The notes under the pieces were generated by a model. That model made no database searches. It was given only the letters and a program-made list of their open reading frames with translations, and was not told the origin of the DNA. A stretch of 64,000 nucleotides of DNA from Nitrososphaerota archaeon (GTDB lineage: Archaea > Thermoproteota > Nitrososphaeria > Nitrososphaerales > UBA183), in NCBI GenBank assembly GCA_029784825.1, contig JAFMAU010000006.1, positions 19,191 through 83,190 of the forward strand, written 5' to 3'. Below, piece after piece: positions 25,924 to 34,885 of this stretch. The position numbers and the translations under genes were made by a program. The first letter of the stretch is position 1; every line of letters starts with the position of its first letter.

Positions 25924-26616
25924 CTACCGGCCCTCAAAAAGTCTGGCGGCCAGCGGCTCCGGTAGCCCAGCCGTCCGTATCTTGGCCGCTGCTGCCTCCA
26001 CGTCGTACTTGACCCGCAGGGGTCGGACTTCGCCGTTCTCGAAATCGACCAAGGCATATGACGCTCTGGGGTCTCCGTCCCGCGGCTGCCCCACGGAGCC
26101 AGGATTGAAGACTGTGCCGAGCTCACCGCTCCAGACGAAGGGGCGGTGCGTATGCCCCAGCCCGATCAGTCGGACCTCCAGCTTCCCGAGGTAGTGCCCG
26201 AAGAGGTCCGTGTGGGTCTCCGGCTCGACATACTCCCAAAGGTTGTCGTCCGGGCTCCCGTGGGTCAAGTGGGCGGGAGTCCTCTCGAATTTCGTCCTTA
26301 TCTGCAGCGGGAGCCGGCGAAGGTAGTCCCTGTTGTCGTCCGAGAGCACCTTCGACGTCCACTTGGCGGCCATGGCCGCCTTCGCGTTGAACCAGGAGGC
26401 ATCGCCCGTCACCACCGCTTCGTCATGGTTTCCACGTACGGCGACGACGCCTGCCTCCCTGAGTCTTTTGACCACGCCATTGGGGTCAGCGCCGTACCCC
26501 ACCAGGTCGCCCAGGCAGTAGAGCTCTGCTCCTTCCGTCTCCCGCAGGACCGCCTCCAGCGCCTCCAGGTTCGAGTGGACATCTGAAATGAAAGCGACCC
26601 TTCTCAATGCTGTCAC
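25924..26616 (-). CDS. Calcineurin-like metallophosphoesterase
   Basis: 230 residues from GTG 26616, placed about 25 bases after a TATA-like AGTTATAGG; TTG 26607 is an alternative. All the motifs of the fold are present: FISDVHSNLEAL, GDLVGYGADP, RGNHDEAV, LTHGSPDD and GLGHTHRPF. Two metal ions at these residues hydrolyse phosphoesters. The short form is like YfcE or bacterial phosphodiesterases of the cytosol. The substrate is unknown. Confidence 0.9.
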   Translation of the reverse strand: MTALRRVAFISDVHSNLEALEAVLRETEGAELYCLGDLVGYGADPNGVVKRLREAGVVAVRGNHDEAVVTGDASWFNAKAAMAAKWTSKVLSDDNRDYLRRLPLQIRTKFERTPAHLTHGSPDDNLWEYVEPETHTDLFGHYLGKLEVRLIGLGHTHRPFVWSGELGTVFNPGSVGQPRDGDPRASYALVDFENGEVRPLRVKYDVEAAAAKIRTAGLPEPLAARLFEGR

Positions 26617-26763
26617 GCAGCAGGCGGCGCGACCTATAACTCGTCCGCAGGGTCCGCGCACCCGGCGAGTGACGCCCAAAGACCAATAGTTAATTTGTTT
26701 GTGAAGTAAATTGAACTATCCTCCATTAACAGAGCTCGAGGCTTGTGAAGTTTGAAGCTCTCT

Positions 26764-27414
26764 ATGTCTGCATTCGCAGGGAAGTGGGAAAAGCAGAACG
26801 CCCAGGGATTCGGCTCTAAGGTCCGCGACTCCGTCAGGAGCCCAGGTCCTCTGAAGCCGAGGCTCGACCTAGCAATACGCCAAATCCAAGTCCAGATCGC
26901 AAAGCTGGAATCCACATCGACCAAACTCAGAGAGAGGGACAACTCGATCTTCAACAAGGTCGTGGGCTCTCTACAGAAGCACGACACGCCTCACGCGTCT
27001 GTCTTCGCGAACGAGCTTGCGGAGGTCAGAAAGATGAACAAGATGGTCACGCAGGCTAAGCTCGCGCTGGAACAGATCGTGCTCAGGCTCAACACAATCA
27101 CCGAGCTGGGTGACATAGTCGTCACCCTGACACCTGCCATGGCAGTGATACGCAACGTCAAGCAAGGCTTGGTGGGCGTGCTGCCAGAGGCGGAAAGCGA
27201 GATCGGCGAAATCTCTGGTCTGCTGAGCAGCATCCTGGTGGACGCAGGGACGGTGGGCGGATATTCGTTGAACTTCGAAGCTGCCAACGAGGACGCGGAA
27301 CGCATCCTGGCGGAGGCGTCGGCGGTGGCGGAATCGCGCATGAAGGAGAAGTTCCCAGAAATACCGTCAACGCTCCCATCTGCTGAAGCCGGGACAGAAG
27401 GCGGCTCTTTCTAG
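26764..27414 (+). CDS. ESCRT-III-like protein (CdvB paralog, short form)
   Basis: About 216 residues from ATG 26764 (TTG 26752 is possible). The product is a charged helical Snf7-type core: SKVRDSVRSPGPLKPRLDLA leads into long amphipathic helices (VQIAKLESTSTKLRERDNS, VFANELAEVRKMNKMVTQAK). The C-terminal winged-helix present in the second copy is missing, as in CdvB paralogs. ESCRT-III polymers constrict the membrane at division. It lies upstream of the longer CdvB and the Vps4-like gene, with a hairpin in between. Confidence 0.88.
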   Translation: MSAFAGKWEKQNAQGFGSKVRDSVRSPGPLKPRLDLAIRQIQVQIAKLESTSTKLRERDNSIFNKVVGSLQKHDTPHASVFANELAEVRKMNKMVTQAKLALEQIVLRLNTITELGDIVVTLTPAMAVIRNVKQGLVGVLPEAESEIGEISGLLSSILVDAGTVGGYSLNFEAANEDAERILAEASAVAESRMKEKFPEIPSTLPSAEAGTEGGSF

Positions 27415-27442
27415 TAGAGTGGGGAACGAAAGTTCCCGCTCT
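27415..27442 (+). terminator. Stem-loop with T-rich tail between the two ESCRT-III genes
   Basis: AGAGTGGGGAAC-GAAA-GTTCCCGCTCT forms a long stem with one bulged base and a GNRA-type tetraloop, followed by CATTTTCTTCTCC. It begins right at the stop codon and could end or weaken transcription into the following genes. Confidence 0.55.
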
Positions 27443-27589
27443 CATTTTCTTCTCCAGGTTCCAAGCGGGCCCGCACTCTCCGCGTCGTCTCGATGCCGCT
27501 GGCGAGCATGGAGCGAAGTATTCACCCCTTGGTAGCGATGATTTTGACTTGGCAAGTGAATATGGCCCTGATGCAGCTACAAGACGTAA

Positions 27590-28453
27590 TTGTCCGCGCA
27601 CTGGGCTTCGAGACTCCTAGGGATGGGCGGGGATGAGAACGTCAGACCAAAGGTCGCCGCCACAATCAAAGAGATTGAGCTCCATAGAAGAGAGCTGGAG
27701 AACCTGAGGGCAAAGGTGGAGCAGCGCAGGAAACAGCTTTACGACACTACGGTGAAGGCGATGATGGCGAAGGACAGGTCCAAGGCGGTCGTCTACGCCA
27801 ACGAGTGGACCGAGCTCAGGAAGGTCGGAAAGGTGGTCTACGCGAGCGAACTGGCTCTGACCCAGGTCATACTGAGGCTGGAGAGCATAGTCGACGTGGG
27901 CGACGTCATGTCCCATCTTAGCGCCGCGTTCAAGGTCCTTCGGAGGGTCAACAAGACGGTCCAGGGTCTGGCTCCTTCACTCGACCAGGCGTCCTCAGAG
28001 ATCACCAATACGCTCACAGAGACCATGGCTGAGATGAGCACGGTTTCTCCCAACTTCTCCGTCAACGTGAGCACCGAGAGCGGCGAGGAGCTCGTGGAGC
28101 AGGCGAGGAAGTTCGCAGAGCTGAGGGCGGAGGAGATGAAGCAGGCCCTTGGCGCGCCTTCGATTGACATGCGCCGGCCCGAGGAGACTCTGAAACAGCG
28201 TGTCGCCCTGTTGGAGGGAGGGTCTGAGGATGACGAAGACGACGAGACGCTGGGAGTACTGTACACCGAGCAGAAGCCCGAGGAGCTGGAGGAACGAGTC
28301 CTCCAGTACGCCGTGATTCACGACGGGAACGTGGACATAGCGGACGCGGCGACGGCTCTGAAACTGCCCTCCGACGACGTGGAAGGGGCGATGCTGCACC
28401 TTCTTAATGAGGGCAAGATGAAACTCAGGCAGCAGGAGGGCAATGTGAGTTGA
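27590..28453 (+). CDS. cdvB: ESCRT-III-like protein CdvB (with C-terminal winged helix)
   Basis: 287 residues from TTG 27590; ATG 27623 is possible, but HWASRLLGMGG fits the family start. The helical Snf7 core (about 15-175) is followed by an acidic, flexible part with a likely MIM2-type segment (MRRPEETLKQRVALL). The C-terminal winged-helix of about 55 residues (LEERVLQYAVIHDGNVDIA, then AMLHLLNEGKMKL) is the part that in Sulfolobus contacts the membrane adaptor CdvA. Its stop overlaps the start of the ATPase gene, so the two are coupled. Confidence 0.93.
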   Translation: MSAHWASRLLGMGGDENVRPKVAATIKEIELHRRELENLRAKVEQRRKQLYDTTVKAMMAKDRSKAVVYANEWTELRKVGKVVYASELALTQVILRLESIVDVGDVMSHLSAAFKVLRRVNKTVQGLAPSLDQASSEITNTLTETMAEMSTVSPNFSVNVSTESGEELVEQARKFAELRAEEMKQALGAPSIDMRRPEETLKQRVALLEGGSEDDEDDETLGVLYTEQKPEELEERVLQYAVIHDGNVDIADAATALKLPSDDVEGAMLHLLNEGKMKLRQQEGNVS

Positions 28454-29670
28454 GCGTCGTTGCAGCCAAGGAGCTCGAAGACGATGCGAAGCGCTACGCA
28501 AACGAGGCGATCCGCCTCGATTCCCAGGGCGCCCACGGGATGGCGATTCAGATGTACCAGAAGGCGATTTCGACGCTGGTCAAGCTCGTCCACCTCTACC
28601 CGGACTATCGCCTGAACAGGCAGTACACCGACAGGGCGATGGCCTATCAGGAGAGGGTCAAGGCCATCCAGGCTGCCCACGGCCTGATTCCACAGGACCA
28701 GACGCCCGACCAGAGCTCGGCCCCCACGCTGGTGGGCGAGCCGGGCAGCGCCGCGCAGGGAGGGGACGCCCAAGGTCAGCAGGGCGGTCAACAGAAGGCC
28801 ACGTTCAACGACTTGGTGGTCACCGAGAAGCCGGACGTGAAGTGGGAGGACGTGGTCGGACTGGAGGACTGCAAGAGGGCCATCAGGGAGTCGATAGTCT
28901 TCCCCTTTTTGAGGCCCGACCTGTTCAAGCTCGGATGGCCAAGGGGGATCCTGCTCTACGGCCCGCCGGGCTGCGGCAAGACCATGATAGCTGCGGCGAC
29001 CGCCGCGGAGATAGAAGGCTACTTCATCTCCGTGGACGCAGCCTCGATAATGAGCAAGTGGCTCGGCGAGGGTGAGAAGAACGTCTCAAAGCTGTTCGGC
29101 AACGCCCGCAAGATGCTCTCGGGCAACAAGCCCGTGATTATATTCGTGGACGAGATCGACTCGATGCTGGGGACCCGGAGCCAGGAAGTGGGCGGCGAGG
29201 CCAGGGTCAGGGACCAGTTCCTCAGGGAGACCGACGGCCTGATGGACAAGGGAAAGAACCTGCACCTGTACGTGATCGGGGCAACCAACAAGCCCTGGTC
29301 GCTGGACCCTCCGTTCCTGCGCCGATTCCAGAAGAGGATATTCGTCCCGCTGCCAGACTATGAGGCGAGGATGTCCCAGTTCCGGAACTACACCGCCCCA
29401 CTCACGCTGCTGGAAGACGTGAACCTGGAGATGCTCGCGAAGATAAGCGAAGGATACTCCGGCAGCGACATCAAGGACATCTGCCAGGGAGTCCAGCTCA
29501 GGGTGGTCAACGAGCTCTTCGAGAGCGGGAAGGCCCTCGAGAAGGAGAGCCAGACGAGGCCCATCAACCTGTCGGACTTCAAGGACGTCATGCGCTCCCG
29601 CAGGCCGAGCGTTTCGCCCGACATGGTGCGCGCCTACACCCAGTGGTCCTCCAGCTTCGGAGCCCTCTAG
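28450..29670 (+). CDS. cdvC: Vps4-like AAA ATPase CdvC
   Basis: 406 residues from TTG 28450, overlapping the CdvB stop by 4 bases. An N-terminal MIT domain (about 5-75, KELEDDAKRYANEAIRLDS) is joined by a Gln/Pro-rich linker to one AAA module: DVKWEDVVGLEDCKRAI, Walker A YGPPGCGKT, Walker B IIFVDEIDSML, sensor 1 VIGATN, and Arg fingers in FLRRFQKRIF. It remodels ESCRT-III polymers through the MIT-MIM contact. A typical CdvA gene is not seen nearby. Confidence 0.96.
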   Translation: MSVVAAKELEDDAKRYANEAIRLDSQGAHGMAIQMYQKAISTLVKLVHLYPDYRLNRQYTDRAMAYQERVKAIQAAHGLIPQDQTPDQSSAPTLVGEPGSAAQGGDAQGQQGGQQKATFNDLVVTEKPDVKWEDVVGLEDCKRAIRESIVFPFLRPDLFKLGWPRGILLYGPPGCGKTMIAAATAAEIEGYFISVDAASIMSKWLGEGEKNVSKLFGNARKMLSGNKPVIIFVDEIDSMLGTRSQEVGGEARVRDQFLRETDGLMDKGKNLHLYVIGATNKPWSLDPPFLRRFQKRIFVPLPDYEARMSQFRNYTAPLTLLEDVNLEMLAKISEGYSGSDIKDICQGVQLRVVNELFESGKALEKESQTRPINLSDFKDVMRSRRPSVSPDMVRAYTQWSSSFGAL

Positions 29671-29739
29671 CCCGCGCGCCGTTCAGAACCGGGACCTTCA
29701 ACGCTAAATAGCATTCCAGACAAAGAGGCGTGACTCAAA

Positions 29740-30219
29740 TTGGCGGTCGATTTTGATGTCCGCAGGGAACCGGCCCACAGGGTCGTCACGAAGACCCTGG
29801 TCAAGAAATGGCCCGGTGACAGGGCGGTAGGCAGGGAGTTCGACGCGCTCCACGGGTGGGCCAGGGCGCAGGGCCTGAAGACGGGCAAGTGGTTCTTCAG
29901 GTCGCTGGGCGAGGTGAGCGAGAGGGGCCCCGGAAGGTGGGAGCTCGGAATCGAGATACGGGGCAGGAGGCCGGTCCGTGGCGGCAAGGGGGTGGCGGTC
30001 AAGACGTTCCCGGCGTCCACCGTGGTCGCCGTGAAGTTCGACCCGAGCAAGGTGTCACCGATGATAGCCTACAGCGCGATCGGAGGGTGGATGCGTTGGT
30101 CCGGACGGCAGCAGATGTTCAAACAGAACGGCCCCTGGCGCGAGGTGCACTCCGGGAACCCGTGGAAGAGCAAGAAGGCCTGGGCGGGCACCGAGATTCA
30201 GGCGCCCATCAAGAAATAG
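29740..30219 (+). CDS. GyrI-like small-molecule-binding domain protein
   Basis: 159 residues from TTG 29740. The alternating strand/helix pattern with EPAHRVVTKTLVKKWPGD, then VAVKTFPASTVVAVKFD and WREVHSGNPWKSKK resembles the GyrI/SOUL effector-binding fold found alone or behind MerR/AraC regulators. No DNA-binding part is present. It lies between the CdvC gene and AspRS. The role is unknown; binding of a small hydrophobic ligand is inferred. Confidence 0.6.
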   Translation: MAVDFDVRREPAHRVVTKTLVKKWPGDRAVGREFDALHGWARAQGLKTGKWFFRSLGEVSERGPGRWELGIEIRGRRPVRGGKGVAVKTFPASTVVAVKFDPSKVSPMIAYSAIGGWMRWSGRQQMFKQNGPWREVHSGNPWKSKKAWAGTEIQAPIKK

Positions 30220-30261
30220 GCCTCCCAACGTATTAATCGCGCTGGATTCAGGGCGGAGCCG

Positions 30262-31575
30262 TTGCAGGAGCTTCTGTCCCCAGCGGAAGTGAAGGCCAGG
30301 GTCGGGAAGAAGGTCGCGCTCGCAGGCTGGGTCCACGACGTCAGAGCCCTGGGCGGACTGGTCTTCGTCCTTCTGAGGAATTCCAAGGGAATCGTGCAGA
30401 TAGCGGCCCCCAAGAAGCTGGTCAGGCCCGAGGTCTTCGAGACCATCAGCTCGCTCCACCAGGAGGACGTGATCACGTGCGAGGGGCTCGTGAAGGAGAA
30501 CAGCTCTGCCAGGATGGGCTTCGAGATCGTCCCCGACGCCGTCGCAGTGGTCAGCAAGTCGGCCGCTCCCCTTCCGCTTGACCCAAGAGGGGTCACTCCC
30601 GCATCCCTCGACACACGCCTCCTCTGGCGCTCTCTGGAGCTGAGACGACCGCAGACCAACGCCATCTTCAAGATCGAAGACGAGGTCGTGGAGGCCATCG
30701 AGGGTTTCCTGCGCTCGCAGGGATTCATCAGGACCTTCACCCCGAGCATACTGGGCGGCGTGTCCGAAGGGGGTTCGGAGGTCTTCAAGATTGACTATTA
30801 CGGGCGGCCCGCGTTCCTGCGCCAGGACCCGCAGCTGCACAGACAGCTCACAATAGCCGGGGGCTTCGACAGGATCTACGACTTAGGCACAAACTGGAGG
30901 GCCGAGCTTTCTCATACCCCGCGCCACCTGAGCGAGCACAGGACCGTGGCCCCGGAGATGGCCTTCATCGCAGACGAAAGGGACGTCATGAGGGTGGAGG
31001 AGCAGATGGTGGCCAGAAGCATCGAAGCGGTGCGGGAGCGTTGCGGCGAGGAGCTGAAGACGACCGGAGTGGAGCTGGAGGTCCCGAAGACCCCGTTCCT
31101 GGAGCTCAGCTTCCCTGACCTGTACGACATCCTGTCCTCCAAGGGTAAGAAGCTGCCTCGTGGTGCGGATCTCGACGAGGAGGCCAAGGACGTCCTTGCC
31201 GCGCACGCGAGGGAGAAGTTCGGCTCGGACTTCTTTTTCATCAACAGGTTTCCGTTCGCGCCGAAGCCCTTCTACATCATGAAGGTCGACGACAGCCCCG
31301 AGTACGCGAGGTCAACAGACCTCCACTTCGGAAGCCTCGAGCTCTCCTCCGGCGGTCAGAGGGAGCACAGGCACGACAGGATACTCGCGCAGGTCAACGA
31401 GAAGGGCATGGACCCCGGGCCCCTGAAGTGGTTCACGGAGCCGTTCAGGTACGGCGTGCCGCCGCACGGAGGGTTCTCCTTCGGCATCGAAAGGTTCGTT
31501 GCCCGGCTGCTCGGCCTGCCGAGCATAAAGGAGGCCGTCCTCTTTCCGCGCGACCCGGAAAGGCTTGAGCCCTAG
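30262..31575 (+). CDS. aspS: Aspartyl-tRNA synthetase, archaeal type
   Basis: 437 residues from TTG 30262: an N-terminal OB fold (about 1-100, VALAGWVHDVRALGGLVFV) and a class II catalytic core. Motif 2 reads NWRAELSHTPRHLSEHRTVAPEM, altered from the common RAEEHNTxRHLxE..xxDxE, and motif 3 reads YGVPPHGGFSFGIERFVARL. The segment GGQREHRHDRIL is AspRS-like rather than AsnRS-like. It charges tRNA-Asp, possibly also tRNA-Asn. It overlaps the stop of the convergent gene by 4 bases. Confidence 0.88.
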   Translation: MQELLSPAEVKARVGKKVALAGWVHDVRALGGLVFVLLRNSKGIVQIAAPKKLVRPEVFETISSLHQEDVITCEGLVKENSSARMGFEIVPDAVAVVSKSAAPLPLDPRGVTPASLDTRLLWRSLELRRPQTNAIFKIEDEVVEAIEGFLRSQGFIRTFTPSILGGVSEGGSEVFKIDYYGRPAFLRQDPQLHRQLTIAGGFDRIYDLGTNWRAELSHTPRHLSEHRTVAPEMAFIADERDVMRVEEQMVARSIEAVRERCGEELKTTGVELEVPKTPFLELSFPDLYDILSSKGKKLPRGADLDEEAKDVLAAHAREKFGSDFFFINRFPFAPKPFYIMKVDDSPEYARSTDLHFGSLELSSGGQREHRHDRILAQVNEKGMDPGPLKWFTEPFRYGVPPHGGFSFGIERFVARLLGLPSIKEAVLFPRDPERLEP

Positions 31576-32108
31576 GACCCTACCCTTACCAGGGCCTCGC
31601 GCTCGGTTTCCAGCAGCAGGTCGATTCCCCTGGCCTTCTTCGCCGCGGACCTGAGCTTGTCGAAGTCGCCTATCTGCCGCTCCATGCGCCTGCTCGGGAC
31701 TATGACCTTGGTCCGCTTGGTCCCGTCTGGGTGCCAGACCGTGTTCACCGTGAGGACCTTGACTGGATAGACCAGGTCCTCCAGAAACTTCCTGTCAGAG
31801 CTTCCCTTCTGGATTAGCCACACCTTGCCCTTGAGCGTCCCCTCGATTTCAGACCGGAAGGCTTGGTCGTCCCTGAGTTGCTGGAACTCCGGGGTGACGA
31901 ACTCTAGCACGTATGCCCCGCCGGTCTCGTAGGCGCGCGTCAGCTCGGCCTTGTTCAGCCGTGTCCCGTGCTCGGAGTGGGCCACCAGTGCCCTCGACGC
32001 GTCGATCTCTGCCCTGGTTATCTCTCCAGACTTTAGCTTCGCCTCACAGTTGGAGCAGAGAATCCCAGTCTTCGCGTCGAAGTTGCAGATTGGGAGCTTG
32101 AGCGTCAA
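31572..32108 (-). CDS. KH-domain protein with zinc-binding N-terminus (NusA-like)
   Basis: 178 residues from TTG 32108, chosen because KLPICNF begins a compact fold and a TATA-like GTTTTATCC lies 25-30 bases upstream. An N-terminal segment (CNFDAKTGILCSNCEAKL) holds three Cys. The centre shows a KH-type pattern (GKVWLIQKGSSDRKFLEDLV, then VLTVNTVWHPDGTKRTKV). Similar archaeal proteins are annotated as NusA-like elongation factors. RNA binding is likely; the exact role is uncertain. Confidence 0.6.
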   Translation of the reverse strand: MTLKLPICNFDAKTGILCSNCEAKLKSGEITRAEIDASRALVAHSEHGTRLNKAELTRAYETGGAYVLEFVTPEFQQLRDDQAFRSEIEGTLKGKVWLIQKGSSDRKFLEDLVYPVKVLTVNTVWHPDGTKRTKVIVPSRRMERQIGDFDKLRSAAKKARGIDLLLETEREALVRVGS

Positions 32109-32215
32109 GCGCGAAAAAAGCCGACCATCACAGGCGGATAAAACTATCGCTTGTTGCCACATTCGTAGAACGGCCTGGGTCGAAAGTATCCCGGGACCGA
32201 GTCTGAGGAACGCGA

Positions 32216-32530
32216 CTACTTCTCGAGGTGTATCTCGATTGAAGAGACGTTGTTCATGGTGCCAGTCTCAATGCTCTTCACCTGCTCGGTGTTGATCGCG
32301 ATCTTCTTGACTGAGACGTCGGTCGCGAACCTCTTGGTGATTATCTGGGCCACGTCCACCGCCTTTGAAATTGCCTTGCCTCGGGCCTTTACGTGGACCC
32401 CCGCGCCGCCGTTCTGCATCACAGTCAGGCAGGCCAGGACATAGGCCATGGTTGGCTTCTTTCCTATGAAGACCGTGTTTGGTTCTCGCTGCTGAGGTTG
32501 TGTTGGTGCTTCGCTCATTGGTTGTTCCAT
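32216..32530 (-). CDS. albA: Alba DNA/RNA-binding protein
   Basis: 104 residues from ATG 32530, about 30 bases after CTTATATC; ATG 32518 is another in-frame start. The Alba core is clear: NTVFIGKKPTMAYVLACLTV, then VHVKARGKAISKAVDVAQII, and IAINTEQVKSIE near the C-terminus. The Lys of the FIGKKP loop is the one acetylated in Sulfolobus. Alba dimers coat DNA or RNA in the cell. It is divergent from the succinyl-CoA synthetase genes. Confidence 0.96.
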   Translation of the reverse strand: MEQPMSEAPTQPQQREPNTVFIGKKPTMAYVLACLTVMQNGGAGVHVKARGKAISKAVDVAQIITKRFATDVSVKKIAINTEQVKSIETGTMNNVSSIEIHLEK

Positions 32531-32670
32531 GGGGTTTCGCTCGCGACACGTGATATAAGGGTGGTGGACGATTAGTCCACATTCGACTTCGCTCGGCACG
32601 CCGCTGCTCCGGTGACGCGTGCGCGGCTCGCTCCGTCAACTTTATTCGCGTTCGTCTGGGCGGCTCGAAC

Positions 32671-33765
32671 GTGCGGCTCTTCGAGTACCAGGCCAAAGAA
32701 CTCTTCAGAAGCTACGGCCTTCCGCTCCCGCGTTCGATGCTCGCGGCAACACCGAAGGACGTCATCGCCGCCTTCTCGGCATTGCCCAAACCCGTGGTCC
32801 TCAAGGCGCAGGTCCTCGCCGGCGGTAGAGGAAAGGCGGGCGGAGTCGTCACGGTCGGCGACTTGGCCGCGGCGTCAAGGGAGGCAGAGAGGATCTTCGC
32901 GCTCTCGATAGGAGGTGAGAAGCCGTCGGCGATCCTCGTCGAACAAGCATTCCCGCACAGGCTTGAGATGTACCTCTCGGTCACACTGGACAGGAGCGAA
33001 AGGTGCTTCGTGGCGATAGCCTCGAAGGCCGGAGGCATCGACGTTGAATCTCTCGCGGGAAAGGTGGTGAGGAAGCTCCCGCTCAGCGGCATCGACCAGG
33101 GTTTCGCGGATTCGGTCGCCGCGGAGCTGGGCCTGCAGGGTGAACAGGCTGCATCCTTCTCCAGGATCCTGCTGTCCCTGGAGAAGCTTTCGCGCGAGAA
33201 GGAGTGCGAGCTGGCGGAGGTCAACCCGCTCGCCATAGGCGACGACGCAAGCCTGATGCCACTGGACGCCAAGGTGATCGTCGATGACAACGCCCTCTTC
33301 CGACATCCAGAGTTCGCCAAGATTCATCCGGAGGACGAGTTCGAGGGGGAGGCGTCGCGACAGGGCTTCGCCTTCGTAAGGCTGGACGGCGACGTCGCGG
33401 TGGTGGGAAACGGCGCTGGTCTCGTCCTTTCGACGCTCGACCTCGTCGGCGACGCCGGGGGTAAGCCCGCCTGCTTCCTGGACCTCGGAGGCGGTTCCCA
33501 AAAGGAGCGCGTCGAGGCTGCGCTCCGCCTCGTCAACAGGCTGCCCAACGCCTCCAGGATACTGGTCAACATCTTCGGCGGGATAACGAGGACGACCGAC
33601 GTCGCGGAGGGCATCAGGACGGTCCTTGCCGAGGGACTGAGGCCGACCTTCGCCAGGATAAGCGGTGCCGAGGAGCAGGAGGCGAGGCAGCTGCTCTCGG
33701 GGACTCCTGTGAAGCTCTACCCGACCGCCGCAGAAGCCGTGCAGGCAGTGGTGAGGGCGAAGTGA
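32671..33765 (+). CDS. sucC: Succinyl-CoA synthetase, beta subunit
   Basis: 364 residues from GTG 32671, with a TATA-like AACTTTATTCG about 27 bases before it. The ATP-grasp fold is evident: FEYQAKELFRSYGLPLPRS, KPVVLKAQVLAGGRGKAGGV, the metal-binding EVNPLAIGDD and DAKVIVDDNA, and the C-terminal FGGITRTTDVAEGI. It joins with the alpha subunit to make succinyl-CoA from succinate, ATP and CoA, or the reverse in the TCA cycle. The next gene overlaps it by 4 bases. Confidence 0.95.
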   Translation: MRLFEYQAKELFRSYGLPLPRSMLAATPKDVIAAFSALPKPVVLKAQVLAGGRGKAGGVVTVGDLAAASREAERIFALSIGGEKPSAILVEQAFPHRLEMYLSVTLDRSERCFVAIASKAGGIDVESLAGKVVRKLPLSGIDQGFADSVAAELGLQGEQAASFSRILLSLEKLSREKECELAEVNPLAIGDDASLMPLDAKVIVDDNALFRHPEFAKIHPEDEFEGEASRQGFAFVRLDGDVAVVGNGAGLVLSTLDLVGDAGGKPACFLDLGGGSQKERVEAALRLVNRLPNASRILVNIFGGITRTTDVAEGIRTVLAEGLRPTFARISGAEEQEARQLLSGTPVKLYPTAAEAVQAVVRAK

Positions 33766-34634
33766 TTCTCCCCCGCGAGGGCGACCCGGTGGTCGTCCAG
33801 AACATCACCGGGAGGTTCGGCAGCCTCCACACCAAGCTCATGCTTCAGTATGGCACGCACATCGCAGCCGGTGCGGCACCCGGCAAGGGAGGTCAGAAGG
33901 TGGAAGGGGTACCAGTCTATGACACCGTGGCCGAGGCTGTCAGCAGGTCGGGAGCCCGCGTCTCAGTCTTCTTCGTGCCCGCAGAGTTCGCACTGTCGGC
34001 CGCCGAGGAGGCAATCCGGGCAGGCATCAGGCTTCTCGTGGTCATCACCGAGCACATACCGGTCAGGGACACGCTCAGGATGCTCGACCTGGCAAGGCAG
34101 CATTCGGCCTCCATAGTGGGGCCCAACTGCCCGGGCCTCATAGTCCCCTCCCAGAAGGTGAAGCTGGGCATAATGCCGGCCAACTCGTTCAAGCCGGGCA
34201 GCATCGCCCTCTTCTCGAGGAGCGGAACGCTGACCTATGAAATAGCCAACCAGCTCTCTCTGGGGGGGCTCGGCCAGTCCGTGGCCATCGGAATAGGCGG
34301 CGACCCAGTCACCGGCCTCACGCCGACCGAGTCCATGGACTTCGTCCAGCAGATGCGCGAGACCGAGGCGGTGGTCATGGTAGGCGAGATAGGAGGCGAC
34401 GCCGAGGAGAGGCTCGCGAGGCACATCCAGAAATCTGGATACAAGAAGCCCATAGTGGCCTACGTCGCCGGAAGGTTCGCCCCCAAGGAGAAGAAGATGG
34501 GGCACGCGGGCGCCATCATCTATGGGAACGTCGGGACGGCAGACTCGAAGATCAGCGCGCTCAGGCAGGCAGGCGTGAGGGTGGCGATGACGCCGACGGA
34601 GGTCCCCCGCCTTGTCAAGGAGGCAATAAGTTGA
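33762..34634 (+). CDS. sucD: Succinyl-CoA synthetase, alpha subunit
   Basis: 290 residues from GTG 33762 inside the end of sucC. The CoA-binding Rossmann domain starts with VVVQNITGRFGSLHTKLML. The phospho-His is in KKMGHAGAIIYG, and SRSGTLTYEIANQLSLGG and GIGGDPVTGL are family hallmarks. It is the partner of SucC. Translational coupling suggests equimolar synthesis. Confidence 0.96.
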   Translation: MILPREGDPVVVQNITGRFGSLHTKLMLQYGTHIAAGAAPGKGGQKVEGVPVYDTVAEAVSRSGARVSVFFVPAEFALSAAEEAIRAGIRLLVVITEHIPVRDTLRMLDLARQHSASIVGPNCPGLIVPSQKVKLGIMPANSFKPGSIALFSRSGTLTYEIANQLSLGGLGQSVAIGIGGDPVTGLTPTESMDFVQQMRETEAVVMVGEIGGDAEERLARHIQKSGYKKPIVAYVAGRFAPKEKKMGHAGAIIYGNVGTADSKISALRQAGVRVAMTPTEVPRLVKEAIS

Positions 34635-34662
34635 ATAACTCATCGAGGGCGGGACCAGGAAA

Positions 34663-34830
34663 TTGCCCATAGCCGACGTAGCGAAGAAGCAGATCGCGCA
34701 GAAGAGGAGGCTCTTCCTGAAGGTCTGCCTCCGCTGCGGGGCAAGGAACCCACTTCAGGCTGACAGGTGCAGGAAGTGCAAGGCGAAGGACCTGCGCCTG
34801 AAGAACAGGTCGGTCGGGCTCAAGAAGTAG
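34663..34830 (+). CDS. rpl40e: Ribosomal protein eL40
   Basis: 55 residues from TTG 34663, so short that simple ORF lists miss it. A zinc ribbon of two Cys pairs, VCLRCGARNP and RCRKCKAKDLR, sits in a very basic protein ending LKNRSVGLKK, as expected for L40e of the large ribosomal subunit. It follows sucD by about 28 bases and may share its transcript. Confidence 0.92.
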   Translation: MPIADVAKKQIAQKRRLFLKVCLRCGARNPLQADRCRKCKAKDLRLKNRSVGLKK

Positions 34831-34853
34831 GCAAGCTCTCACCGTAGCGCCAC

Positions 34854-34862
34854 GCATAAATT
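34854..34862 (+). promoter_or_regulatory. TATA box of the following tRNA
   Basis: GCATAAATT, about 24-30 bases before the first base of the tRNA at 34886. Confidence 0.6.
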
Positions 34863-34885
34863 CGCAGAGGGAACGCCATCGGCTG

